From Rhizobiaceae bacterium UBA1291 (GTDB lineage: Bacteria; Pseudomonadota; Alphaproteobacteria; Rhizobiales; Rhizobiaceae), in the NCBI GenBank assembly GCA_002307905.1, contig DBUL01000079.1:1-5464 (forward strand): DNA of 5,464 nucleotides, given 5' to 3'. A program made the position numbers and the translations under genes. This document shows positions 1-5,464 of the stretch, in pieces (position 1 is the first letter of the stretch; each line of letters opens with the position of its first letter). The notes beneath the pieces are model-generated. The model saw only the letters and a program-made list of their open reading frames with translations. It was not told where the DNA came from and did not search any database.

Positions 1-2172
1 GGCGGCGTTCTGCTGGGTCATCTGGTCCATATGGTTGACCGAGGTATTGATCTCCTGAAGGCCGGTTGCCTGTTCGCGAGACGCCGTGGCGATGCTGGTG
101 ACGTGGTCGTTGACCTGGTTCACGAGCTTTTCGATCTCGATCAGCGCCTCGCCGGTCGAGCGTACCAGCGCCACGCCGTTCCCGACCTCGGAGGCCGAGT
201 CGCTGATCAGCGTCTTGATCTCCTTCGCCGCATTGGCAGAGCGCTGCGCGAGTTCGCGCACTTCCTGGGCAACGACAGCAAAGCCCTTGCCGCTTTCGCC
301 TGCGCGGGCCGCCTCGACGCCGGCGTTCAGCGCGAGAAGGTTGGTCTGGAACGCGATCTCGTCGATCACGCCGATGATCTGGTTGATCTCCTGGGACGAC
401 CCCTGGATCGCCTCCATCGCGGCGATCGTCTCACGCATGATGTGGCCGGACTGTTCTGTGTCGGCCTTGGCATTGCGCGCGATCTTTTCCGCATCCTCGG
501 CGCGAGCGATCTGGGTGCGCACGCCATCGGTGATTGCCTTGATGGCGCTGGCGGTCTCGGTCAGTGCCGCCGCCTGGCGTTCGGTGCGCTCCGCCAACTG
601 GTCAGCGCCTGAGCGCATTTCGTCGGACCCTTCGCGCACGGCGACCGAATTGCCGCCGATCCCGGCCAGCGTGACGCTGAGTGTCGAAAGCGCCTTGTTG
701 AAATTGTGGCGGAGCGATTCCAATTCCTGCGGGAAGGAATTGCGGATTTCGAAGGCGAGATCACCACGTGCCAGTCGTTCAAGGCCCTCATCAAGAGCAG
801 CGACAACCGCCTGCAGGCTCTGCGCTTCGGTCTCGCGATCCGCCATACGCTGGCGGCGCTCGATATCGGCGCGTTCGCGTTCGCTCCGCGTCTCGCTTTC
901 CAGTCGCTGTTGCTCGATCAGGCCGAGGCGGAAACGCTCGAGCGCCTTGGCCATGGTGCCGATCTCGTCGCGCCGATCCTGGTTGGCCACCGCATCGTCG
1001 AGCTTGCCATTGGCGACATCGCCAGTAACCGTCGCAAGGCGGGCAAGCGGCGCGAACAAGCGTCCGGTCAGATAGCCTGTGGCGATCGCCATTACCGTCA
1101 GAACGACGACGGCCGTAACGAACAGCGTCATGGCGATGTGCCAGGAACCCGCACCGAGCTCGGCATGGGTCAGGCTTTCGACGACGAGATATCTGTCACC
1201 ACCGTAGGAGACCGGACGGCCATAAGCATTGGCGGCGCCGTCGGCGCGCTCAAAAGAGGAGATCGCGATCTTCTCCCCCCGGATTGCATCACTGGCGAAG
1301 CCGAAGGGTGCGGCCGCAATATCGGCGAGCTTGCCGTCGGCCGCGAGGCTGATGCCCGTGCCGTCCTCCGACAGGATGGCAGCCTGCTCTCCGCTATCGG
1401 CATCAATGCCCTTGGACAGGATGCTCGTGATAGCGCTGTCTTTCAGCTGGAACAGGATGGCGCCCTTGAACGAGCCGAATTTGACGACCGGGACGGCAAA
1501 GTAGATGTCGGGCGACTGGGGATTGCTGCCGGCTTTCAGGCCGGAGAATCGCGTCGGAACAGTGTCGTCGACGGCCTTTCCGGCTTCTTCGACGCTACGG
1601 GCAAAGGCGCGGCCGAGACCGGTCTCGGCCAGCGGCCCGCTCGCGACGTTTTCGGCGAAGGTTTCGCCCTTCCTGTAGGAATAGATAACGTTGCCGGTCT
1701 GATCGACGATCAGGAGGTCGCGGAACTGGGTGTCGCTGAGAAAACCTGCGACCTGTGTCTGGACCGTCTCATGGCTCGAATAATAGAAGCCGCTCGGACC
1801 TTCCGGTTTCAGGAGCTTTTCCGGTTCGGCCGGATTGGGATTCTTGCTGACGAAAACGTCGCGCAGTTCCGGCTTGGCATCACCTGAGGTCTTGATGATC
1901 GTATTCCAGCCGCTCTTCATCGCTGTGATCGACTGCTGCAAGCTTTCGATCTTGGCGATCGAGGTTGCCTGGTTCTCCAACTGCGCGAGCTGTTCTTTGA
2001 GAATGTCGCCGCGGAAGGTCAGCGTGGACGTCATCGAACGGAGCGTCTGCTCCTCGAAACAGGAACTGGAGGTGGAATAGGCGAGAATATTGAGGAGGCC
2101 TACCGACAGAACGGTGAGCAGGAGAAATATCCCGATGACCTTGGAGGACAGTGAGTTGAAACGACTAGACAT
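1..2172 (-). CDS. Methyl-accepting chemotaxis protein, C-terminus cut off by the window edge
   Basis: An inner-membrane chemoreceptor that senses a periplasmic ligand and controls the CheA/CheW kinase. The minus-strand frame is open for 724 codons from ATG at 2172, with no stop before the left edge. Residues about 12-32 form TM1 and 346-368 form TM2. The roughly 310-residue periplasmic domain between them has two strand-turn-strand elements, LIVDQTGNVIY (154-164) and ILSEDGTGIS (266-275), which suggests a double-Cache-like fold (inference). A HAMP domain follows at about 366-420 with DEIG at 402-405. A charged helical linker comes next, then a probable second HAMP at about 453-505 (RGDLAFEI). 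The cytoplasmic signalling hairpin has its tip at 605-645 (EIAFQTNLLALNAGVEAARA, then GKGFAVVAQEVREL). Methylation-type helices lie near 530-545 and 698-720. GGGA at 2179-2182, 6 nt upstream, is a plausible ribosome binding site. The ligand is unknown, and any CheR-docking tail would lie outside the window. Confidence 0.96.
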   Translation of the reverse strand, partial: MSSRFNSLSSKVIGIFLLLTVLSVGLLNILAYSTSSSCFEEQTLRSMTSTLTFRGDILKEQLAQLENQATSIAKIESLQQSITAMKSGWNTIIKTSGDAKPELRDVFVSKNPNPAEPEKLLKPEGPSGFYYSSHETVQTQVAGFLSDTQFRDLLIVDQTGNVIYSYRKGETFAENVASGPLAETGLGRAFARSVEEAGKAVDDTVPTRFSGLKAGSNPQSPDIYFAVPVVKFGSFKGAILFQLKDSAITSILSKGIDADSGEQAAILSEDGTGISLAADGKLADIAAAPFGFASDAIRGEKIAISSFERADGAANAYGRPVSYGGDRYLVVESLTHAELGAGSWHIAMTLFVTAVVVLTVMAIATGYLTGRLFAPLARLATVTGDVANGKLDDAVANQDRRDEIGTMAKALERFRLGLIEQQRLESETRSERERADIERRQRMADRETEAQSLQAVVAALDEGLERLARGDLAFEIRNSFPQELESLRHNFNKALSTLSVTLAGIGGNSVAVREGSDEMRSGADQLAERTERQAAALTETASAIKAITDGVRTQIARAEDAEKIARNAKADTEQSGHIMRETIAAMEAIQGSSQEINQIIGVIDEIAFQTNLLALNAGVEAARAGESGKGFAVVAQEVRELAQRSANAAKEIKTLISDSASEVGNGVALVRSTGEALIEIEKLVNQVNDHVTSIATASREQATGLQEINTSVNHMDQMTQQNAA

Positions 2173-2203
2173 ATTGGATCCCGTTTTACCGCGCCCCACT
2201 CTG

Positions 2204-2236
2204 CGCGTAGGTAGATTTTTTTAAAGCTACTACGCG
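2204..2236. repeat. 7-bp inverted repeat with an A/T-tract loop
   Basis: CGCGTAG (2204-2210) and CTACGCG (2230-2236) are perfect inverted copies around a 19-nt centre that contains a run of seven T on the plus strand. A nested, alternative pairing GTAG (2211-2214) with CTAC (2227-2230) is also possible. The element starts 32 nt upstream of the chemoreceptor ATG. It could be an operator or a hairpin in the 5' leader. The pairing is seen directly; the role is not known. Confidence 0.5.
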
Positions 2237-2238
2237 AC

Positions 2239-2255
2239 CAAGGAATGACTCCTTG
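2239..2255. repeat. Short inverted repeat CAAGGA-N5-TCCTTG
   Basis: A perfect 6-bp inverted repeat (2239-2244 and 2250-2255) with a 5-nt centre, lying 2 nt beyond the larger inverted repeat at 2204-2236. Two palindromes side by side upstream of one gene hint at a regulatory region. On the minus strand no T-run follows it, so it does not look like an intrinsic terminator. Confidence 0.4.
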
Positions 2256-2294
2256 CCGCTAGATACTCTACGGTCGGGATTTTTCTTTAAATGT

Positions 2295-2307
2295 CGGTTA
2301 AAAACCG
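2295..2307. repeat. Short inverted repeat CGGTT-AAA-AACCG
   Basis: A perfect 5-bp stem with a 3-nt loop, 59 bp downstream of the monooxygenase stop codon. It could be a weak 3' hairpin for that transcript, but the sequence following it on the minus strand is A-rich rather than T-rich. It may equally be chance in an A/T-rich spacer. Confidence 0.25.
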
Positions 2308-2365
2308 CGGCTATTTCTCATTACAAAGAGGTCGATTTCTCACGCCTTGGCCCTCAAAGGGGCAT

Positions 2366-3349
2366 TTATTGCCGAAGTCCGGCAAAGATTTCGACTGATT
2401 GCAGGCGCTCTTCCACTGAATGAACCGGCATGGAGATGATCAGTTCATCGGCCGTGGTCGCCTTGAGGAATTCAGCAAGCTTGTCCTTCGCCGTCGCTGC
2501 TGCGCCGACCACGGCATAACGAAGGCTATGCTCGACTCCATAGCGTTCGACATCCGTCCAGACGCCCTCCATTGTTTCGACGGGTCTTGGGAAGGGCGTG
2601 CGTCGATTGCGCCGCAGGTTGACGAACTGCTGCTGCGACGAGGTGAACAGGTGCTCGGCCTGCGCGTCGGTTTCGGCGGCAACCCCCATGACGCCTACCA
2701 TGACATAGGGCTTGTCGAGTTCGGCGGACGGCTGAAAACGCTCGCGATAGATGGCGATCGCTTCCAGCAGTTGATCCGGGGCAAAGTGCGAGGCGAAGGC
2801 ATAGGGCAGTCCGAGTGCTGCGGCCAGATGGGCGCTATAGAGGCTGGACCCGAGCAGCCACAGAGGGACATGGCTGCCCATGCCCGGTACCGCGATCAGA
2901 GACTGGTCCTCCGCAGGTTCGCCGAGCAGGCGCCGCAATTCAATGATGTCATGCGGGAAACTCTCCGTCCCCGCCTCCATGTTGCGCCTGAGCGCCCTGG
3001 CGGTGCGCATGTCGGTTCCCGGCGCACGGCCAAGGCCGAGATCGACCCGACCGGGATAGAGCGCCTCCAGCGTACCGAACTGCTCGGCAATGACGAGCGG
3101 CGAATGATTCGGCAGCATGACGCCTCCCGAGCCGATGCGGATCCGCTTTGTCGCTGCGCCGACGTGGGCGATCACAAGGGAGGTGGCGGCACTGGCGATC
3201 CCGGGCATGCCGTGGTGCTCTGCCAGCCAGAAGCGGTTGTAGCCGCACTCCTCGGCCTTGATCGCCATGCGCCGGGTGGCATCGAGCGCCTCGGAGATCG
3301 TGTGGCCCTCGGCGATGGGAGAGAGGTCGAGGATGGAAAAGGGAATCAT
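2366..3349 (-). CDS. Luciferase-like (LLM class) flavin-dependent monooxygenase, YhbW-like
   Basis: A complete 327-residue protein of the bacterial-luciferase-like TIM-barrel superfamily, whose members use reduced flavin and O2 to oxidise organic substrates. The N-terminus [14 protein letters not shown] (2-15) is the first barrel strand typical of the YhbW/MsnO8-like group. Other family signatures are [15 protein letters not shown] (39-53), [20 protein letters not shown] (72-91), the [16 protein letters not shown] segment (98-113) and [20 protein letters not shown] (162-181). The length fits the family. I chose ATG at 3349 because the conserved barrel begins at once. An ATG at 3403 would add 18 residues (starting MPTPRL) that look unlike the family. 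The Shine-Dalgarno is weak (GGA about 10 nt upstream). The enzyme is probably cytoplasmic; the substrate cannot be inferred. It is transcribed divergently from ruvC and has no obvious link to it. Confidence 0.94.
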   Translation of the reverse strand: MIPFSILDLSPIAEGHTISEALDATRRMAIKAEECGYNRFWLAEHHGMPGIASAATSLVIAHVGAATKRIRIGSGGVMLPNHSPLVIAEQFGTLEALYPGRVDLGLGRAPGTDMRTARALRRNMEAGTESFPHDIIELRRLLGEPAEDQSLIAVPGMGSHVPLWLLGSSLYSAHLAAALGLPYAFASHFAPDQLLEAIAIYRERFQPSAELDKPYVMVGVMGVAAETDAQAEHLFTSSQQQFVNLRRNRRTPFPRPVETMEGVWTDVERYGVEHSLRYAVVGAAATAKDKLAEFLKATTADELIISMPVHSVEERLQSVEIFAGLRQ

Positions 3350-3418
3350 GGCAGAGTCCGGTCTGGTTCTATTGTCGCCCCTATGTAGACGCGGGGTCGG
3401 CAAATACCAGAGCCGGAA

Positions 3419-3440
3419 TGACGACTTTCACTGATCGTCA
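3419..3440. repeat. Inverted repeat TGACGA-N10-TCGTCA in the divergent promoter region
   Basis: A perfect 6-bp inverted repeat (3419-3424 and 3435-3440) with a 10-nt centre, giving a 22-bp dyad of a size common for dimeric helix-turn-helix regulators. It lies between the monooxygenase start and the putative LexA site. It could be an operator for the flavoenzyme gene, but it could also be chance; no regulator gene is adjacent. Confidence 0.3.
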
Positions 3441-3441
3441 C

Positions 3442-3470
3442 TTCAATGTTTTTGTTTTGTTCACTTATTG
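3442..3470 (+). promoter_or_regulatory. ruvC: Candidate ruvC promoter
   Basis: TTCAAT (3442-3447) and TTATTG (3465-3470), separated by 17 nt, form a weak sigma-70-type pair ending 36 nt before the ruvC ATG. The LexA-box-like site (3448-3462) falls exactly in the spacer, which is how a repressor would block transcription. The hexamers match the consensus poorly, so the call rests mainly on position and spacing. Confidence 0.3.
3448..3462 (+). promoter_or_regulatory. LexA (SOS) box candidate upstream of ruvC
   Basis: The site reads GTTT-TTGTTTT-GTTC. The alphaproteobacterial LexA operator is a direct repeat, GTTC-N7-GTTC; here the second half-site is exact and the first differs by one base. 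It lies 44 nt upstream of the ruvC start. The ruv genes are SOS-regulated in many bacteria. A near-identical copy at 4023-4037 strengthens the call. LexA binding itself is inferred. Confidence 0.6.
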
Positions 3471-3506
3471 CTGGCAGACCGACGTGCTGGAAGTTAGAGT
3501 GACGCC

Positions 3507-4019
3507 ATGCACAACGCGATTCGTATTATCGGCATTGACCCGGGCCTCAGGCGCTGCGGCTGGGGCGTCATCGAGACAATCGGAAACTCCCTGCGCTTCG
3601 TTGCCTCCGGCACGGTGACCTCAGACGGCGACATGGATCTAGCCTCGCGCCTCTGCCAACTGCACGACGGCCTGTCGGAAGTCGTGCACGCCTACCAGCC
3701 GCACGAGGCCGCCGTCGAGCAGACCTTCGTCAACAAGGATGCGGTGGCCACCCTGAAGCTCGGCCAGGCCCGCGGCATCGCCATGCTGGTGCCCGCGCGG
3801 GCTGGGCTGCGGGTGGCGGAATATGCCCCGAACGCGGTAAAAAAGGCGGTCATCGGCGTCGGCCATGGAGACAAGCAGCAGATCCACATGATGCTGAAGA
3901 TCCTCATGCCAAAGGCCGAATTCAAAGGCAATGATGCCGCTGACGCATTGGCCATCGCCATCTGCCACGCCCACAATCGCGGCGGTGACCGCATGCGCAA
4001 GGTGCTGGCCAGCGCCTAG
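3507..4019 (+). CDS. ruvC: Crossover junction endodeoxyribonuclease RuvC
   Basis: RuvC is the Holliday-junction resolvase: a dimer that makes symmetrical cuts in the junction held by RuvAB during recombinational repair. The 170-residue length is normal for the family. The RNase H-like fold starts with [13 protein letters not shown] (8-20). The four acidic metal-binding residues are all present: D11, E71 ([12 protein letters not shown]), and D143 and D146 in [14 protein letters not shown]. The conserved TLKLGQARG (82-90) and [15 protein letters not shown] (111-125) segments are also intact. The ATG at 3507 places the first catalytic Asp at the usual distance from the N-terminus. AGAG at 3496-3499, 7 nt upstream, may serve as ribosome binding site. 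It is the first gene of the cluster, 72 nt before ruvA on the same strand, and probably under LexA control. Confidence 0.98.
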   Translation: MHNAIRIIGIDPGLRRCGWGVIETIGNSLRFVASGTVTSDGDMDLASRLCQLHDGLSEVVHAYQPHEAAVEQTFVNKDAVATLKLGQARGIAMLVPARAGLRVAEYAPNAVKKAVIGVGHGDKQQIHMMLKILMPKAEFKGNDAADALAIAICHAHNRGGDRMRKVLASA

Positions 4020-4022
4020 TTT

Positions 4023-4037
4023 GTTTTTGACTTGTTC
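4023..4037 (+). promoter_or_regulatory. Second LexA (SOS) box candidate, between ruvC and ruvA
   Basis: The site reads GTTT-TTGACTT-GTTC and is identical to the site at 3448-3462 at 13 of 15 positions, including both half-sites. It begins 4 nt after the ruvC stop codon and ends 54 nt before the ruvA start. Two copies of the same degenerate operator in the two leader regions of one pathway are hard to explain by chance alone. The most likely reading is a separate SOS-regulated start for ruvAB. Function is inferred. Confidence 0.55.
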
Positions 4038-4055
4038 TGAATGACACCTGACATT
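4027..4055 (+). promoter_or_regulatory. ruvA: Candidate ruvA promoter overlapping the second LexA box
   Basis: TTGACT (4027-4032) is a good -35 element. A weaker -10-like GACATT (4050-4055) follows after 17 nt, 36 nt before the ruvA ATG. The -35 lies inside the LexA-box-like site, a natural arrangement for repression. The -10 matches the consensus at only three of six positions. Confidence 0.35.
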
Positions 4056-4091
4056 GTCTCCCCCGAAACCCATCCCTGACGGACCTCTCCC

Positions 4092-4709
4092 ATGATCGGC
4101 AAGCTCAAAGGCACCATCGACGAAATCGGCGACGACTATGCGCTGATCGACGTGCATGGCGTCTGCTACGTCGCCTTCTGCTCCTCGCGCACGCTGTCCC
4201 GGCTCGGCTCGCCGGGCGAGGCGGCGGTGCTTTTCATCGAGACCTATGTCCGCGAGGACCAGCTGAAGCTGTTCGGCTTCATGACAGCGCTGGAACGCGA
4301 ATGGTTCAACCTTCTGCAGAGTGTGCAGGGCGTCGGCGCCAAGGTGGCGCTCGCGCTGCTTTCCACTCTCACCCCTTCAGAGCTCGCCAATGCCATCGCC
4401 CTGCAGGACAAGACCGCCGTGTCGCGCGCGCCGGGTGTCGGCCCGAAGGTGGCGGTCCGCATCATCACCGAACTGAAGAACAAGGCGCCGGCCTTTGCCG
4501 GTGAGGCGTCCGCCAATATCGGCCTCAAGCAGGAGCTCGGCGAAGGCGTCGCCCCTGCCCCGGTTGCCGATGCCGTCTCGGCGCTCACCAATCTCGGCTA
4601 TTCCCGCGAGCAGGCCGCCAACGCGATCGCCGCCGCCCTGAAGAACGGCGGCGAAGACGCCGACAGCGCCAAGCTCATCCGGCTGGGTTTGAAGGAGCTG
4701 TCGCGGTGA
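4092..4709 (+). CDS. ruvA: Holliday junction branch migration protein RuvA
   Basis: RuvA is the junction-binding subunit of the RuvAB branch-migration complex. As a tetramer it holds the four-way junction in an open square form and loads RuvB rings on opposite arms. The 205 residues are of normal length. Domain I (about 1-63, OB-fold) starts [13 protein letters not shown] and carries the acidic pin E55-D56 in [11 protein letters not shown], the positions known from E. coli. Domain II (about 64-140) has two helix-hairpin-helix motifs: VQGVGAK (78-84) and APGVGPK (113-119). A flexible linker follows, and domain III (about 155-205), which contacts RuvB, includes [12 protein letters not shown] (164-175). 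GGA at 4081-4083, 8 nt before the ATG, can act as ribosome binding site. The gene lies 72 nt after ruvC and 114 nt before ruvB. Confidence 0.98.
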   Translation: MIGKLKGTIDEIGDDYALIDVHGVCYVAFCSSRTLSRLGSPGEAAVLFIETYVREDQLKLFGFMTALEREWFNLLQSVQGVGAKVALALLSTLTPSELANAIALQDKTAVSRAPGVGPKVAVRIITELKNKAPAFAGEASANIGLKQELGEGVAPAPVADAVSALTNLGYSREQAANAIAAALKNGGEDADSAKLIRLGLKELSR

Positions 4710-4728
4710 TTGTCCGATGATTGCGCGC

Positions 4729-4757
4729 CTTCCCGCGCTTTACCGCGACCGCTATAT
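4729..4757 (+). promoter_or_regulatory. ruvB: Possible internal promoter before ruvB
   Basis: CTTCCC (4729-4734) and CTATAT (4752-4757), 17 nt apart, resemble the alphaproteobacterial housekeeping pattern CTTGAC-N17-CTATAT, with 4 of 6 and 6 of 6 matches. The pair lies in the unusually wide 114-nt ruvA-ruvB gap, 66 nt before the ruvB ATG. A GTTC at 4760-4763 has no partner half-site at the LexA spacing, so nothing points to SOS control here. The call is speculative. Confidence 0.3.
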
Positions 4758-4823
4758 CTGTTCAAACGCGAGGCGGTATAACGAAGTCGCTGCCACCCTC
4801 GAAGCCAAACCGGATTTTTTGTC

Positions 4824-5464
4824 ATGAGTGAAGCCGAACGCCTGATATCGCCTGACAAGCGCGGCGAGGACCTCGACACTGCGCTTCGCCCGCAGTCGCT
4901 CGACGAGTTCACCGGCCAGGCTGAAGCGCGCGCCAACCTGAAGATCTTCATCGAGGCGGCGAAGAACCGGGGCGAGGCGCTCGACCATGTGCTGTTCGTC
5001 GGCCCTCCGGGGCTTGGCAAAACGACGCTCGCCCAGATCATGGCCAAGGAACTCGGCGTCAACTTCCGCTCGACCTCCGGTCCGGTCATCGCCAAGGCCG
5101 GCGACCTTGCAGCGCTTTTGACCAATCTCGAGGAGCGTGACGTGCTCTTCATCGACGAAATCCACCGGCTTAACCCGGCTGTCGAGGAAATCCTCTATCC
5201 TGCCATGGAGGACTACCAGCTCGACCTCATCATCGGCGAAGGCCCGGCCGCCCGGTCGGTTAAGATCGACCTTTCCAAGTTCACCCTCGTCGCCGCCACC
5301 ACCCGACTTGGGCTCCTGACCACGCCGCTGCGCGACCGCTTCGGCATTCCGGTGCGCCTTGCCTTCTACACCGTCGAGGAACTGGAACTGATCGTGCGGC
5401 GCGGTGCCCGGCTGATGGGCCTCGGCATGACCGACGAGGGCGCCCGCGAGATCGCCCGCCGCGC
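4824..5464 (+). CDS. ruvB: Holliday junction branch migration ATPase RuvB, 3' part beyond the window
   Basis: RuvB is the AAA+ ATPase whose hexameric rings pump DNA through the RuvA-bound junction. The first 213 codons are present; the family is about 330-350 residues, so the end of the small ATPase domain and the winged-helix domain lie outside. The order of motifs is canonical: [12 protein letters not shown] (21-32), Walker A GPPGLGKT (60-67), the [20 protein letters not shown] segment (83-102), Walker B LFIDEIH (108-114), then [15 protein letters not shown] (116-130). Sensor 1 reads AATTRLG (157-163), and the arginine-finger segment PLRDRFGIP spans 168-176. The start [10 protein letters not shown] fits the acidic N-termini of alphaproteobacterial RuvB. 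The leader is odd: a run of six T (4815-4820) precedes the ATG, with only GGA at 4812-4814 as a weak Shine-Dalgarno. Confidence 0.98.
   Translation, partial: MSEAERLISPDKRGEDLDTALRPQSLDEFTGQAEARANLKIFIEAAKNRGEALDHVLFVGPPGLGKTTLAQIMAKELGVNFRSTSGPVIAKAGDLAALLTNLEERDVLFIDEIHRLNPAVEEILYPAMEDYQLDLIIGEGPAARSVKIDLSKFTLVAATTRLGLLTTPLRDRFGIPVRLAFYTVEELELIVRRGARLMGLGMTDEGAREIARR

Larger units (their letters stand above)
2173..2365 (-). promoter_or_regulatory. Intergenic spacer upstream of the chemoreceptor gene
   Basis: These 193 bp separate two minus-strand genes: the monooxygenase ends at 2366 and the chemoreceptor starts at 2172. The stretch is clearly more AT-rich than the flanking genes and contains three short inverted repeats, listed separately. 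It also holds two related A/T tracts, GATTTTTTTAAAG at 2214-2226 and GATTTTTCTTTAAA at 2278-2291 (plus-strand reading). It presumably carries the chemoreceptor promoter and the 3' end of the monooxygenase transcript. I could not pick a -35/-10 pair with confidence and see no classic hairpin-plus-T-run terminator. No coding frame here looks real. Confidence 0.5.
3350..3506. promoter_or_regulatory. Divergent intergenic region between the monooxygenase gene and ruvC
   Basis: These 157 bp lie between the two divergent start codons and must supply promoters in both directions. The ruvC side contains a LexA-box-like site and a plausible promoter, listed separately. On the monooxygenase side the only -10-like element I see is TACATA (minus strand, about 3383-3388), without a convincing -35. 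No coding frame here looks real: the plus-strand frame opening at 3418 merely runs into ruvC out of register. Confidence 0.6.

Noticed and set aside
31..1887. Long plus-strand open frames (about 190-390 codons) opposite the chemoreceptor gene
   Set aside because: They lie antisense to an unmistakable chemoreceptor reading frame and have Arg/Ser/Ala-rich, low-complexity translations typical of the reverse strand of GC-rich genes, with no recognisable domain.
2350..2363. Possible terminator hairpin GCCC...GGGC just after the monooxygenase stop
   Set aside because: On the minus strand the stem is only 4 bp and no T-run follows, so it does not qualify as an intrinsic terminator.
2420..3388. 322-codon plus-strand open frame across the monooxygenase region
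   Set aside because: It mirrors the minus-strand monooxygenase gene, which carries the full set of LLM family motifs. The plus-strand translation shows no family resemblance.
3350..3403. N-terminal extension of the monooxygenase to an ATG at 3403
   Set aside because: The 18 extra residues (MPTPRL onward) are unlike the family, whose N-terminus begins directly with the I/PxSxLDLSP barrel strand at the 3349 start.
3639..4157. 172-codon minus-strand open frame across ruvC and the ruvC-ruvA gap
   Set aside because: It is antisense to ruvC, runs into the start of ruvA and has no recognisable motif; it is a composition artefact.
4749..4774. Third LexA box before ruvB around the GTTC at 4760-4763
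   Set aside because: The positions 11 nt on either side read CCGC and AGGC, so there is no partner half-site.
5310..5312. RuvB sensor 1 segment reads AATTRLG rather than the common GATTRAG
   Set aside because: The catalytic polar residues are kept, and I recall this variant as usual for RuvB in rhizobia, so it is not evidence of altered function.
1..5464. Mobile elements, CRISPR arrays, tRNA or rRNA genes, or a new defence or biosynthetic system
   Set aside because: No terminal repeats, transposase or integrase motifs, regularly spaced repeats or RNA gene signatures were seen. All long frames are explained by five core-type genes.

Overview
The window looks like chromosomal DNA from an alphaproteobacterium, most likely a member of the Rhizobiaceae (Rhizobium/Agrobacterium group). 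Three things suggest this: high GC with strong GC bias at third codon positions, a chemoreceptor signalling tip of the LNAGVEAARAGE type common in rhizobial receptors, and a ruvC-ruvA-ruvB cluster preceded by sites resembling the alphaproteobacterial LexA box. The genus cannot be fixed from the sequence alone.

Layout. Positions 1-2172 (minus strand) hold the first 724 codons of a transmembrane methyl-accepting chemotaxis protein; its C-terminus lies beyond the left edge. A 193-bp AT-richer spacer (2173-2365) with several short inverted repeats precedes it. Positions 2366-3349 (minus) encode a complete 327-residue luciferase-like flavin-dependent monooxygenase related to E. coli YhbW. A 157-bp divergent promoter region (3350-3506) separates it from the plus-strand Holliday-junction cluster: ruvC (3507-4019), ruvA (4092-4709) and the first 213 codons of ruvB (4824 to the right edge).

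How the genes work together. RuvA binds and flattens four-way DNA junctions, RuvB is the hexameric ATPase that drives branch migration, and RuvC cuts the junction. All three keep the key residues visible in this window. The chemoreceptor and the monooxygenase have no evident functional link to the ruv genes; they are neighbours on the other strand.

Most notable observation. Two nearly identical 15-bp sites of the form GTTT-N7-GTTC, matching at 13 of 15 positions, lie upstream of ruvC (3448-3462) and in the ruvC-ruvA gap (4023-4037). Both fit the alphaproteobacterial LexA (SOS) operator GTTC-N7-GTTC with one change in the first half-site. Each overlaps or abuts a plausible promoter, which suggests that ruvC and ruvAB each have an SOS-controlled start.

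I found no mobile element, CRISPR array, RNA gene or evidently new system. Apart from these regulatory details this is an ordinary core-genome region.
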